A stretch of 64,000 bases of DNA from NCBI GenBank assembly GCA_963921425.1, contig OY992833.1, positions 26,956,698-27,020,697 of the forward strand, read 5' to 3'. Position 1 is the first letter of the stretch, and every line of letters starts with the position of its first letter. Of this stretch, positions 1-14,169 are shown one piece after another. The position numbers and the translations under genes were made by a program. Under the pieces are notes generated by a model. The model was not told the DNA's origin. It did no database searches and worked only from the letters and a program-made list of their open reading frames with translations. The DNA comes from Dryas octopetala. Lineage: Eukaryota > Streptophyta > Magnoliopsida > Rosales > Rosaceae.

Positions 1-134
1 CTGCATGAGCATGTGTTGCCTGATGTTTGTATTTTGTGAAAAGAAAAGAGTTGCAGGTCAAATATGAAAACATCTTTCTAATCTACAATGGATAGAGTAA
101 TACTATACTAAGAGTGAAGATGAAGAATTCTTAC

Positions 135-2642
135 GTCAATCACAACTCTGGCATACTGCAATACCTCCTCTTCATTGGGTGCTCCACTGTATTCAGCATA
201 GTTTCCAAGCTCATTAGCATAGCCAAGATCTCCAACCTGACCAAGGAATAATATTTTGGGAATGAGCAACTAATGCAAGGAAAAACAAAGGTTTAAAAAG
301 TAACAGGGTTCATATCCAGTTAAATTTCTGAATCTTAGGTAACTGCACCGTGTCTGCGTAGATGACACTTGCACCTCCTCCGGCAACCATAGTCCAAATT
401 CGTCCCTTCGGGTTCAGAACTGTGAATTTCAAAGATGCACTTGTCTGCAAGCAAATGAAAAATAAACGTACGGGTCAGATCTCCAATTTCAGTCCAATGA
501 TATGCAAACCAGTGACTGGAAAAGAAAAAGGGAGTCTAATTTCTCAAAGATTAGAAAACTCTCAAATCTGGAATGCATTCCTAGTAACATTCATAAACAG
601 TAACAGCAGGAATCCCACCTTTCATGCTAGATAATGAGAAAAATAAAAATAGAATCATTGGTCAGACTAGGAATCAGCAGACTTGTAAAAGTTTCAATGC
701 AGACTAGGTCCCAGGACCACAAGACTTTCTTTCCTTGATAACAAACATGGATCAAAGTCCAGAAACATGAAGGGTATTTCCTTATGAGTATTAAAAGAAA
801 ATATATAGGCATATGATTCAAATCTTCCTAGGAAAAGGTCATTGGTGAGATAGAATGATCCCATATCAAAGTTTGGCATCTGTTTGTACCTTTTCATCTA
901 GCCCATGAATAAATTTTTCTGTATCACTCATAACTCCTCCAAATGGCATTGGAAATTCAATATTCCCCCACCTGAAACAATTAAATCATGTAAGGTGGTA
1001 TTCAAAGTGGGAAGCTAAAACACTAGTAACATTAGATTGCATCAATAGTTTGGCCAATATATTGCAAAACAGAGAAGGTAATAATAACTAAAGAAATGTG
1101 TGTACTTTTTGAAGTTCTTGAAAGCAGCAGTGTCATCCAGCTCGCCTCTCATATCCAAAGGATATGGCTTTCCTTCAACCAATGTGAATGGATTCATCTC
1201 CAGAAAAGTGAAGTCCAGATCTGGAACATACTAATAATTAGCAAAGTTGCTCTTACAACACTAATATGAAATGGAATGGTCAAAGACTTTTTATAACACA
1301 CCTTGAAATAGAGCAAAAATGACTTTGATAAACTCCTCAAGTACTCCTTTGATCTAAATTCAAGAATAATAGTTGTCAGTTCCAATTTCAGCCAAAATGA
1401 ACAGAACTGAACAGACATATATAGCATATGATTGCACCAAACCAGTAATAAATTAAGCCAAGTCAAGTAACTTATTTGTTTATTCCTGGTCAGAAGTAAA
1501 TGGGATATTGAAATCTAGAAATGGAACCCTAATGCTTAAACAATGCTGAGCAATGAATTCCTGCAAAACCCTAAAGAAAAACCAGTATACCATATTACTG
1601 AGTAGACAGGAATTACCTCCAAGGGAAGGGTTGCAACAAGTGGAGCAGATACTTCTGATGTAAGAGGTACTCCTGTTGGGACAAATATGGTCTTAACCTG
1701 TATAAAGTGTAAAATATGAAGTGTTAAGGTAAATTGATTTGAGAGACTGAAAAAGCGTATAGAAGATGCATTTTAGGATTAAAAAAAAAAAAAGGAGCTT
1801 TTGAATAAGTATTGGCCATTGGGTAACAAGTTGACATCTGAAAGTACCTTATCCCAGTTCTCCTCAATGTCAATTCCTCCACATTCAGAGAAGCTTATGC
1901 TATTCCCAAGTCGCTCTGAGACGATATTAAGGTAAAACTCTTCATCGTGAGGAATGAAGGGCTCAACAATGAATGTTGTTATGGGTCCTTTGCAGCCACC
2001 CATCTCCACCTCTTTGCCTAGGCGCTCCTTCACAAAGGTGGCAACTTGAGCAAAATCTAGATTCAAGGCAACCAAACCACTCTTCCCACGCTTTCCAAAC
2101 AACATGTCAGGTTTCACAACAAGTTTGGAAGACAAAAGCCAAGATTCCTTCTCAAGTAGCTCATTCAAATCGGTTGATTCGGTAATCTAAGGCACGAGCG
2201 AGAAAGAAAAAAAAAACCGATCATTGAATTAAAATTTCCGACATAATTTATGTTCAGCAACATCAAAATTAACATCTTAACTCAGTATCAAACAAACAGA
2301 TTTGTTGAATCTTTAACAATCCAATTAAGGCTATAAAAAAATGTGAGATCAGTTGCAGATCACTCCGCATACTCTTCCAAATGGTATATTAAGACCCTCT
2401 CGAACAAGTTTATTGCGGTCATTAAATCTACGAATCAAACCATATACACCATAATTGAGATTTAAACCACATGAATGCTGTTGAAGATCTAAATGCTTAA
2501 ATCTGAATCAGAGAAAGAAAGAAAGAAAGAAAGAAAGACTCACTTGGGCTGATTTAATCGGCAATTCACGGCCAGACAACCTCTTGAAGTGTTCCTTCAA
2601 CAATCTCTTGGAGTCGTACTCTCGGATCTTCTTGCGTGCCAT
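135..2642 (-). CDS. ACLA: ATP-citrate lyase alpha subunit (ACLA), 3' end outside window
   Basis: Subunit A of plant heteromeric ATP-citrate lyase, which cleaves cytosolic citrate to acetyl-CoA and oxaloacetate with ATP and CoA. Eight exons are visible on the minus strand: 2642-2544, 2186-1848, 1697-1617, 1353-1302, 1220-1106, 971-890, 444-349 and 236-135. All have GT donors and AG acceptors, and they sum to 322 codons. The start reads [14 protein letters not shown], the family's usual N-terminus. The ATP-grasp part includes [13 protein letters not shown] and ENWDKVKTIF, later [12 protein letters not shown] and [13 protein letters not shown]. The family is about 423 residues, so roughly the last 100 codons lie left of base 1; positions 1-134 look like intron. 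A leader intron is likely (acceptor near 2650, donor near 2758). Identity is secure; only the C-terminus is missing. Confidence 0.97.
2513..2537. repeat. (GAAA)n microsatellite in ACLA intron 1
   Basis: About six perfect tetranucleotide units just inside intron 1, directly downstream (in gene sense) of the donor site at 2543. Confidence 0.9.
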
Positions 2643-2874
2643 TTCTCACCTGCTTTTTCCACCACCACCACAACATTCACACAAAATCAAAATGACAGAT
2701 CCAAATTTTTCTTTTTCTCATTGACAATTTAGTTTTGAGAAAATAGAAATGCAACGTACCGTTGGACGAAAGAGAAGCAGAGAAGAGAAGAGTAGAGCGT
2801 TCGAGTTTTCCGAGTTAGGTAGGTAGATGCAAAGAGCTACTCACAACTGAAATGCTTGTACAAATAGGGTCGTC

Positions 2875-2882
2875 TATTTATA
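2875..2882 (-). promoter_or_regulatory. TATA box of the ACLA gene
   Basis: Reads TATAAATA on the minus strand, about 230 bp upstream of the ACLA start codon. That distance suits a leader that contains a short intron. Seen in sequence; function is inferred from position. Confidence 0.6.
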
Positions 2883-2899
2883 GCTACCAAATGCAAACG

Positions 2900-4205
2900 G
2901 TATTTTCTTTTATTTTATTTTTGTTACTGGGTTGGTTGGTGCGAATATTATTATTAGCGGCAACTTATGAGATGTACCACTAACAATTTAACAAACACAT
3001 GCGGCACCTACCGTTTTAGACCAGGGATTCAACCCAACCACAGCTCTTTTGTAGTTTTCTGGTGGGGTTTGATAACCTGCCTCGCGACCTACAGCTATCT
3101 GATGCTCTCGCAGGATGCATCACCGTTCATCTCTTCTACTTTCTGAGCATCACTGTCAAAGTCCATTACTCTGGTCCAAAATCGGGAACTTCAAAAGATC
3201 GGACTTCTATCGTTTTTTTATATACAAAACAAAACGGGTGCGGCATTTTTTTCCTTACTTAAATTGTGTGGACTTTCGTTTCTAATTAAAATTAAATTGT
3301 GTGCATTTCTTTCATTATTTTTTTGTCCAATCAAAAAGACTGCTGTTCAGTAAAAAAATGTTAAATGAGTGATTCATATCGAATTAACTAAAATTAAATA
3401 GGGGTAATCCACACACACAAAAAATGTTAATCTCTCATTACATTTCCATAATCCACAAAATATCCCTCACATGTAGCATATTTTAGTATTCTACTTTGAT
3501 GACACCGAAGTCAAGATCGTGGTGCCCAACAAGGATGGCCATCGCATGGTGGTCATAATTTTGTTGTTTTTGTTTTTCATACTGTATTAAATTGTACATT
3601 TACAAATAGATGAGTGGGCATTTTGGTCTTTAAAGTTAGACGATGCAGCATGAAAAGTGGCTAACTGCTCCATGGGAAGTATGAGCTTAGAAGATGTCTG
3701 GGAAAGTAGTAGAAGTGGTGATTCCATAGATTATGTATATGTTTTCTTTGCTATTTAATTCAGATAAAACCAACCACTATAAAATAATTAATTCTTTGCA
3801 GGCTAGGACATGATTGTTTTTGGCACACAAGGATATGGTTTTGCTAATTGTTTAATTAAAAGAAATCAATTTATTAGATATAATCAACAAAATAACAGAA
3901 TAAAATTCAGGAGCACTCATTTAAATAATTGATATTTAATAATGCCAATAATTGCATCTTTTTAGTCTTATTGTGTTCCATCGTTGAATAAATCTTAGAT
4001 CCTTTTTTTCTTGCTCAAAAATATTAGATCAATATTATATTATATCAATTTAGTCGCTCTCAATATATATATTACTAATCACATGTAGTTGCGTCTGATT
4101 TTGTGATAAACCAATTTCAAGCGATTATGGGGGATGTTTAAATTATCAATTATTTTGCTTTCCCTTTTTTATCAGAAAAAAAAAAATGATAGCCAGTTTT
4201 TAGTA
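2900..4205. other. Intergenic, no gene recognised
   Basis: AT-rich sequence between the ACLA promoter and a MITE. A 66-codon plus-strand frame at 3062-3262 has no recognisable domain or splice context and is treated as chance. Nothing else is supported here. Confidence 0.6.
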
Positions 4206-4215
4206 TATGAAAGTA

Positions 4216-4763
4216 GAGGAAATTACAGATTTAGTCCAGTTATTTTATACCTAGTTCAATTTTGGTCCACAATCTTTTTTAAGTTCTGTTTTGGTCCACT
4301 AATTGTTTGACTTGTTCAATAAAGGTCCAGATTTGTTTTCTCAAATTTGGCCTGCTTTTTACCCTATCAAATCTCACCCAAATTCAGCAAATATATACTT
4401 GTTTTAAAGCTATGCATTTCTTCTTTACAACCATATAAAGATCATTCAAATTGGAGTTCTAAAACTCAAGATAATTGACCCTAAAGTAGGGTACCCAAAA
4501 CTGCCAATTTTTCAAATTTCACCAAATCTCAATTCTCTTAGATTATAATACTCCAAATTTGTTTTTATGACTAAGAAATGATGAAATATAACTTATACTT
4601 CAATTATAATTGAAGAAAACACAACCCAAAAGATTTAAAGTCACAAATCTGGACCTTTATTGAACAAATGAAACAATTAGTGGACCAAAACAGAACTTAA
4701 AAAAGATCGTGGACCAAAATTGAACTAGGTATAAAATAAGTGGACCAAATCTGTAATTTCCTC
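4216..4763. mobile_element. Mutator-type MITE with 121-bp inverted ends
   Basis: The two ends, 4216-4336 and 4643-4763, are near-perfect inverted repeats starting GAGGAAATTACAGATTT. The element is flanked by the direct repeat TATGAAAGTA at 4206-4215 and 4764-4773. A 9-10 bp target duplication with long inverted ends is characteristic of Mutator-like elements. The 306-bp middle has no reading frame, so the element is non-autonomous. Confidence 0.85.
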
Positions 4764-4773
4764 TATGAAAGTA

Positions 4774-6900
4774 TATAAGTATATTAGGCCTAAAACCCAG
4801 CTTTCTATTTCTTTAGTGACTCTTAAGTCTTACCAACCCCAGTCAAAGATAAGCCCTTGGTCAACACTGTACAGCAGCTCTCTATGGTTGACTCAGTTTT
4901 GCAAGTCACAATGAAGTGTTCATCTTCCCCATGCATCCATCCCAACAGTCCATAAATTTGTATCAGATTTAGCAACAAGTAACAATTGATCTTTTTCTAT
5001 TTATTTGATTAAGAGACTTGGTAGGAAGACCATGTTTAGCAAAAACACGACACTTTAAACACTAGGATTTTGCTTTACAATTTAGTTACCATTTCTCATG
5101 AAGCTATAATCCAAGATTCCTTTTATAATACAATTTCATATCTTATACAATTACATCCAAAAATGTTATAATTTTATATATAATGAAAGAAAAAAAGAAA
5201 ATTTTACAATACAAATCATCGCATATTATATAGATAATTTTTTACTTTTAAATGTTGTCAGGTTAACTTTTTCTCTTTAAAAATATAAATTTTTCACACT
5301 CAAATTTATCTGTATCATATAGGGTGACTGCACTTAAGATATATATCCTCTTGTATGACATATAAAGTCGTATTATGGAATAATGAAGGGTGATAATTGG
5401 GGACATGACATCTATGCAACTGATGAAGCAGGTCAAGTGGGAATTAAATAATAAAAAAGAAATGCTAATTGTAATTGCGTAAAACGTGAGAGACGATTTC
5501 AAATTTTGTTTTTAAGTCGTTGTCTTGTTGGTGTGCACATTTGAATATTGGGTTTTATTATTCATGGGCAGACACTGCTGAATATTGACTTATGCCTTGA
5601 TGGCTCCTGCATTAACATTATGCACAGAGTCCGTGACTACTCACTAGTCACTAGAGTTGTTGACATAAACAACTAGTGTGGGATTTCTTTGGAATTAACC
5701 GATAAAATTCGACATTTCATTACCTTTTCGTCAGGCTTTAGCAACTCAGAAAAGCCATAACTTGGAATCTGAATCATCTATAAGACTATAACGCATGCAA
5801 GTCATAATCAAAATCTCTTTTCTTACCTTAATTTCTACCCACTTTTCCATGCTCACATTAAATTCCATTAAAGAATCAATATGTCACATTTGGCAGCTGT
5901 TATTATATATGTATCAATAATGAATCATATTTTAATAATGGAAGGTTGTGGGTGAGGATTCCTATATTTGGAGGCCTTACACAAGTAATGGGCTACTCTT
6001 TGGACTTAAGGGAAGAAGAGGACAGGCAGGTAGGCAGGAGTCCAGTCCAGTTGGAACTTCAACTTAGCATGGCATCTGCAGGAAGGAGAAGGACTTTCAT
6101 TTGGCTGCTTACTATTTACTAAAGCTCAGAGCCTCAGAGGGTGAACAGACAAATGCCTCATTTCTGATACATCTAATTACTGCATCTAATCTTCCAAGTG
6201 ATCAGTAACGAGCAATGACTCAATTGAGTATTTTGGGGTAGGTATTCATGCTGCTGTTCATTAAATTCTTTGCTTTTGATTGCATTTGCTGTTCATTGTG
6301 CAATTCCTGAATTTGTTGCAGTGCTTTGCATCTTTTATGACACAAGGGAATGGGAAAACTAATACCAATAGCAACTACTAATATGAATGGTATATACAGA
6401 TTACAGAATGTAAATCCTGGTTCCTGTGACACCCTTTTTTTTCTTTTTAATAATTATAAGTGTCTACTATAATCTGTATATATTGCAGTTGCCTTCTCAA
6501 GTCAGCAACTCGGCATTCAGATTCTCCGCATTTGGAAACAAATGGACCCAAACGCTTAAGCATCGGGCCTGGAAAGCCCAATGCTTGCCTGAATGTAACT
6601 TGACTCTTTGAAAAGTGAAAAATGACATTAATCTTTCACATGAAATATATGGTTCTGGTAGGGAGCATATGGAGATGACAAGTCAACAAAAGATTTAAGG
6701 CCACCTGGAATAAACTTATTAGTATGCGAATAGATAAATTTATTCAATTAAAATGAAATAAACACCCAACAGAAGCCTAAACTCATTCCGGGAAGACAAC
6801 TAGCTGATACTCCGCATACAAGTTTAGATTTCAAGGAAACAAAATCACATATATTATATATCAACAGTGCGAATGATTTTTCCTTTTTAAGTTACTTGCT
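4774..6900. other. Intergenic, no gene recognised
   Basis: AT-rich sequence between the MITE and the 3' end of the RING gene. Short frames at 5263-5502, 6220-6432 and 6426-6611 show no domain or exon context. The last few hundred bases probably include the 3' UTR of the RING gene. Confidence 0.6.
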
Positions 6901-6907
6901 TCATAAT

Positions 6908-8432
6908 TTAGGACAAGTACACTTGGAAACTAGCAGTTTTCATTGACTCACATACAGGGCAAATACTGATGAACCCATCACAGTCCTTACATAAACACAG
7001 GTGCCTACAAGGCATCAACAAGATGGAGACCTCCTTTGTTCTGCATGCTTTGCATGTTCTGCTAGCCAGTTGCTCCTTTAAGCCTAGGTAATCCTTGGAT
7101 AAAGATTTCACGGGCCCAACTGGAATCGTCAGGTAGTTATTTGGATCAATGTATGAGGCCGCATCATCGACTTCGCTGTCTCCAAATCCCTCCTTCCCTT
7201 GGTCAGCACCCTGTGAAATTGCTTGCTGGAGGTTGCTCTTCAGCACATTAACAACTGACTCATTATACTTTGCTCTGTAGTGCCAATTCTGGGCTTCTAC
7301 AGCCACCTGTTTTATTCTCTCAACCAATTCTCGGTTCTTACGGTTCATGTTCTCAATTTCAAAGTCTTTCTCACGTATCTTTTTGCTGACACCTTTCTCT
7401 ATAGCAGTAAGGAAAGAAGCCATATGTCTCTGCTTCATGTCCCTTACCCCCTTTGCCAAGTGCTCCTCCTGTTTTATGAGCATCCAAGATTAATTTACAT
7501 GAGCAAATAACAGTAGCAAACCATCATCCATAAATAAAGCTCATCTACTGCTTCAGAGTAATACTATGGATTCGGGAAAAGTAAAAGAACCAATATACAA
7601 TAGTTTAAGATGGAAAGTGGTAACAAATTACTCATTCATGATTCGGAAAATATATAGATTATGCTCCTGAAAGACATCAAATACCAACAGTATAAATTAT
7701 AAAATGGCCACTAAGAATAATGGATTTTTGTACTTGGAGGACATAAATACCTGAATTTTGATGTACTGATCAAACTCTTCCTTCTGCCTATCAAGCTCGG
7801 TCCTAACATTGTCGCCTAGGGAGAAAAGGATTGAAGGTGCTGCTGTCATACTTCCACTGGCAGAAGTAACAGATGAGTTGCGTTCATCATCGTCATACGA
7901 TAGCCTTAACCCTGTTGATACAGGGTTTGGATTTGGAATGCTAGCTGAGCGATCCAAACCTGAACCAGCTTCGTCTTGACAGACATTATAGTTCGAAGAA
8001 ATCTGAAGCTTCTGCTGTCTGGAGATATCTTCTATTTCCCTGCTTCGTTTATTAGGCCGAAGCATGGGAGTGATATGCTCAGTTCCAAAATAATTTACTG
8101 GATCAACATTACATCCAGCTGGTACTGCAACATAAATTAACAATTCTTATTAGTCAAGTCCAAATATAAGGAATTCTAGGTAGGGAAAATTTGATGCTGA
8201 AGAAAGATTTAAGTTACAATGTGAGGGCTTCAAAGGTTTGCAGATGATTAAAACCAAAGAATCTAAATTAATTCTAACTGGAACACAGAACACAGAATAT
8301 AGACACAAAGACCGTAGAGATCTCACCATTTCCAAACAACTGCAGTTGATTTGAAGCATTTGTCGAATAGGGGAAGCGATTTTCGTCCAGGAAAACTGGA
8401 AGCATGGGATTACCATTGTTGCCTCTCAACAT
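6908..8432 (-). CDS. BOI-related RING-type E3 ubiquitin ligase
   Basis: Predicted E3 ligase of the plant BOI/BRG family, which acts in stress and defence signalling and in inhibitor-of-apoptosis-like regulation. Three coding exons: 8432-8327, 8124-7751 and 7468-6908, giving 346 aa. The start MLRGNNGNPMLPVF is typical of the family. Residues about 150-270 form a coiled coil with the WRD-like segment (AQNWHYRAKYNESV). The C-terminal RING uses C299, C302, C314, H316, C318, C320, C323, C330 and C333, with the family signature CRHLCLC. The first visible ATG follows an AG acceptor, so the leader is split: candidate non-coding exons are near 9687-9753 and 9854-9921 on the minus strand, with a leader intron of about 1.25 kb. 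The paralogue (BOI, BRG1, BRG2 or BRG3) cannot be settled by eye. Confidence 0.93.
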
Positions 8433-10060
8433 CTTACAAGAAGACAAACTAATATCCTCAAATTATTTGCTTTGTGCGAATGTAGGTAAAATAAACAGCA
8501 AGAATAGACCTGGAAAAGGAGAAAATTTATCTGAATTATGACAAGCTAGAAATGGTGAAAAGCTTGTGAAGAATGCCTATAAAACAACTGAGATCCAACA
8601 AAAAAAATAGAACCAAAGAATTTTTACCCAATTCAAAATAATCTTCTAAAAGGCATGCAAGGCTCCACCCTCTCTATGAGGGGGCTTTTCAAATATTAAG
8701 TAGCTTAAGAGTCGAAGTTACGAAGACCCTGTCAATGCAGGTCTTATTCCGCATCTCTGATCAAGTGCCTTGTGAAAATGGATCTCACCACACATATTGG
8801 GATACTGTCTTGGAAATAGTTATGTACTATAATGCTTAGTCATGAGTTGGTAAGAGGGCACTGAACATGGTTCAAGTTATAATGAGTTGGTGTTGTTGAA
8901 TTTGGAATTAAGTTCAGAGCTAAGCCCATAGTGGGAGGAACAACGGCACTTGTGTTGGATGCTCGTCAACGCACGTGTATATATGCAGAAGCTTGCAACC
9001 AGATAAGCATGCACAACATAAAAATTCAAGAACTCAGATGATCAAAACAAGATGCCTGAATGCACAGCAAACATACAAGTCTCAATATGTTTAGATCAGC
9101 TGTACATCTAAAATCTGCAACTTCAATCATCATCATCATCAATCAATATATTCCAGGAGACATTGAAGTCAAGCTTGTGGCCTCCTGCCACCAGTGTTGG
9201 GAACAATTTAACACTAAACATTACTCTGGACATGATCGGAAGGAAAAAAACAAAAAAACAAAAACAGCCAAATAACTAATCAAATGATTCCATATAAATC
9301 CATGGCATCAACCAGCAAGAACTGCAATTATAGATGCACTGCATACCATAAACGTTAAACATCAGAGCATATCATAGATTCAAGGATGGGCAGCCACAAA
9401 AGGAAGCTCGATCGATAAATCAAAAGATGCATAAATGGAAAGAAGCAAGAAAAACTTTTCCAAGTTAAGAGTTTGGAATCCTAAAAATCAGGAAAGTAAA
9501 GAAGATATCAATCTCAACAGAGAAAAAATCCAAGCTTAAGATCTTTTACAATATGAATTCAATGTCTATCTCATCTCGTAATGAAAAAGAGATTCCTTTT
9601 CCACATAATATTACCAAAAAAACAACAATAAATGATTAATAACCCAAAAAACGTAAGTGCAGGGGCGTCACAGATAGAACAAGTTACCTCAATAATCAAT
9701 ATGCTTTCCCTTTAAACCGAGTCTCAGGAAAAAACGAGTGCTGACCCAGATCCTGCAAACCCATAGCAACTCAAATATTCATATACCCAGAAACCCAAAA
9801 CAAACGTTTCGAGTAAGAGTTCCAAATCCAGGAGGAAACAAATAGATATGTACCTCAAAAAATGTAGTGCTTTTTGGATAAGAGAAGGGGACCGATCGTT
9901 TAGGATCTTCAAGGAAGTGATCTGCAGAGACCCAGTCAGCTACTGAAATGCAAGACGCAGAAAGAGATCAAAAGAAGTGATCCGTGGAAGAAGAAGAAGA
10001 AGAATAGAGAGAGAGCGATCTGGTAATAGTAACCGAGGAAAGAAGAGTGTAGTTATTAAT
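8433..10060 (-). other. Leader introns, untranslated exons and promoter of the RING gene
   Basis: On the minus strand a donor (GTAACTTG) near 9686, an acceptor near 9754, a donor (GTACATATC) near 9853 and an acceptor near 9922 outline two short leader exons. Transcription probably starts near 10.0 kb. Short frames in this span (9060-9275 and 9724-9912) are not supported as genes. Confidence 0.45.
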
Positions 10061-10072
10061 TTATGGAGATGG

Positions 10073-10094
10073 GAGAGAGAGAGAGAGAGAGAGA
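10073..10094. repeat. (GA)n microsatellite
   Basis: A perfect GA run in a purine-rich stretch near the presumed promoter of the RING gene. Frames on both strands here are by-products of the simple repeat. Confidence 0.9.
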
Positions 10095-10349
10095 GGAATA
10101 AGGAAGGGGATGGTAGGAAGGAGGAGGAAGATGATGAGAGTGGGAGAGGAGTGCCCAAGCCCAAATATTATTCATCCAATCCAAACAAAAGATGCATATC
10201 GCCTCTCGTGTGGTTACGCAAACGGATTTCCGTTTTCTCTCTCTCTCTTTATTTTCCATTTTTTCTTTTTTACCTTCTATTTAAAAAATCAAAATCAACA
10301 AATTAAAAAAGAAATGGCAAATTGGCAACGTCCTAAATAACAAATGAGA

Positions 10350-13150
10350 GCGGACTCCACACAGTTTATATCACTTGTAAGTTGTAACCGTTTAAAAATT
10401 GTTATAAAAAAACAAAAATTGAACTAAATTTGTAGTTGAGGACGCTAAAGAAACCACTTACCCAAGCAGTTCTGCAGGTGATGTTTATCCATTATTTAAC
10501 TATACCTTTCTTAATGCCAGTTGTTTGATTACTTAATTTTTACAGTAGAGCTTGGGTGTTGAGTCATAATAAGCCTCTAATTAATTAAATCCACGAACAG
10601 CCATTCCCCGGTTTTATAGGAAATAACGATGAGTTGGGAAACAATTATAAAAAAAAGGACACGTCAGCATTCTCTGCAGCAGTGCACACGAAGAGACAAA
10701 AACGGGTCGTTTTGATGAGAGCAAGGGCAAGGCAAAGCATGGGTAGTTTGGGGTGTTTATGAAATTTTGGATTATTATTAATTATTATTATTGTGAGTAG
10801 ATGTCGTGGTGGGGTGGTGGGTACGAGGCCCATGAGCAGAGGCAGAGGATCGGTCAGAATTAAATATAAAAGCGGGAAATGGGGGGTTGGGCTGCTAAAT
10901 GCGAATAGCGCTCATAGTCATGCCTGACTCAATCCCGTGGGTCCCACACGAACCACCCGCTTTGTTGTTGGCGGGTAAATTTTGGCGGGTGCGTCAGAAA
11001 GCGGACAGGCGGACGGAGCCAATCAAACCCCCTTCATTCACGGAATTCGACATAACGGACCAACCACGTCGACTTATTTAAAACCATTTTCTATATCAAC
11101 ATAAATTGTTCAACTTCAACCATCATAAATATTTTTATAACAAAATTGTTCAATTTAAAAGGTTCAGTGCTAAGCCGAGGTTAGAGACTAGTCCAATATT
11201 GCGTTTTATTATTATGATTCTCATCATTCTCTATTTATTGACCATTTACCAACTTTTTTTTTTGTGGTACAACCATTTACCAACTTTGCTTTCATGGTGT
11301 GAGCAAAAACCATAAAACCAAACACCAAATCGGCTGTCCAATAGCAATTATGAAACATTCGATCCTATTTTTCCCTTTTTCATTCCAAACTACCATACTG
11401 TTATAGGGATTTTACTATGTATGTTATTGTTGTAACTTTTGAAAATCTAGAAATGCCTTTTATTAGAAACGAAATATAGTATTATACATTTATTATGAAG
11501 GTAAAATGATAAAAGGTAAAAGAAAATAAATAATCAAAAATTTTGTTAAGGAAAAACCATCACAAACTTGGCTGAAAAGTTAATAACTATTACAATTATA
11601 ATATTGAATGGAGAGTTTAACAATTACCAATGAAGTTTTTGTGTGTTTTGACTTGGAAAAAACAATTAATATTGTCCTAAATTACCTCCCTCAAAATTTG
11701 ATTAAAACTATTTATACTACATTTCTGTGTCACATATATATAACATCTTTAGTAAAAGTAATATATATTTTATACACATGTGATACTAAACATATGATGC
11801 ACTTAGCATCACTGTTAAACCAAAGTTATGGGCCTTGTGGCTTTGGCATTTATGATTTTAGTTGAATTTTAATGGCAATCTCCCACTATGAGATATGTAT
11901 TAAAAAATTGAAGGTGGACAAAGCCCCAAGGATACTACTAAAGTTATGTTGCTTGGATAAAAAGTAATTTATTTTGGCAGCATCAGCAAAAATGAGAATG
12001 CTGCCACATCTGAACATTTCTTCTTCTACTTATCTCGAATTTTCAAGATGTTGATTATTACGATATGTATGAAAGTAATCTTTTATTATTTAGCAGGCAG
12101 CCCAAACTCCGCATAGTACAAATCATAGTGGGTGTCGTCTAAAGCTGTGTATGTGTGTGGAATGTGGATGGAGCTCACATGCGTTTCGACATGTCATTGG
12201 ACATTTGAATGCCTGAATGGGGCATGGCCTTGCATTAATCTTTGGCCAAATTTTTCTTCAAAAACAATGGAGGGTTAGTGAGTCAATCAGGGTAGGCGAA
12301 TCACCCAATTAGCCTCTAATTTTTATAAATTTTGTTTATACATATATATTATGTCAAACTCAAATATTATACATGAATAGTTGAGACTTGAGACCTACAA
12401 TACAATCAAGCTAAATGTTAGGAATCTATGGGCCTAACTTAATTTCAATTATGTTCTGATACCATGTTAAAAATTTATAAGTCTAACTCAACTCCAAAAT
12501 TAAAAGTATGTTTAAGAGGTGAAGATTGTTCGAGACTTATAAACATCCCAACTCATCTAAGTAGTTCTTTAGCGATATGGAACAACATCTAACAACACCT
12601 AACATTAAACATTCCCGATATAGTATTAATGTAAAATAATTTATCATAGAATTTAATAATGATATAAACAAGTTAAACACATCCTTTAATAATGATTCAC
12701 AATTTTAGAATTTATTTTTGATAAATGAAAAGTTTATAGAAATGGATCAGCATGGTACAATAAAATATTAAAGTCCATTATTCCCTTATATAGTCAGCAT
12801 CATACAATATATATAAATCTCGATTTCTTCAACTTTATCTCATTCCCTTATTGATAATTACGAGTAACACCTGTATTTCTCAAAATATTGCCTCTCATTC
12901 TCAAGTTGAATTCGATTTGAAGTGATGTTTACAATGATTTGAGTTTTTTTTTTTTTTTTTCTATGGATTCAAACGTTTTCTTCACTTTTTTTTTTTATTG
13001 GACAAGCTCCTAAATAAATATTGTACAAAAAAGTACTAATACTCTTAATACGGGCCGGAACATACAAATGGGTCTGAGGCGGACATTATCCCGGCCCTTA
13101 AAACTCGACCCGAGTCATGTTTCCCCTTTAAAGTGTAAACCTCCTAAAAA
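10350..13150. other. Intergenic, no gene recognised
   Basis: AT-rich spacer between divergent genes (RING on minus, RPB10 on plus). It contains short frames but no domain, splice pattern or repeat structure that I can support. Confidence 0.6.
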
Positions 13151-13219
13151 CCCTTAACAGAAACACACGCGAAGAGTTGAAGACTGAAGAACGAGACTCC
13201 GCACTTAGGGCAAAGGAAG

Positions 13220-14160
<941 letters not shown>

Positions 14161-14169
14161 GGAAGCTTA

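Noticed and set aside
9940..10306. Overlapping frames in the GA-rich tract
   Set aside because: Ser/Leu and Arg/Glu repeats from a microsatellite region at a promoter; not genes.
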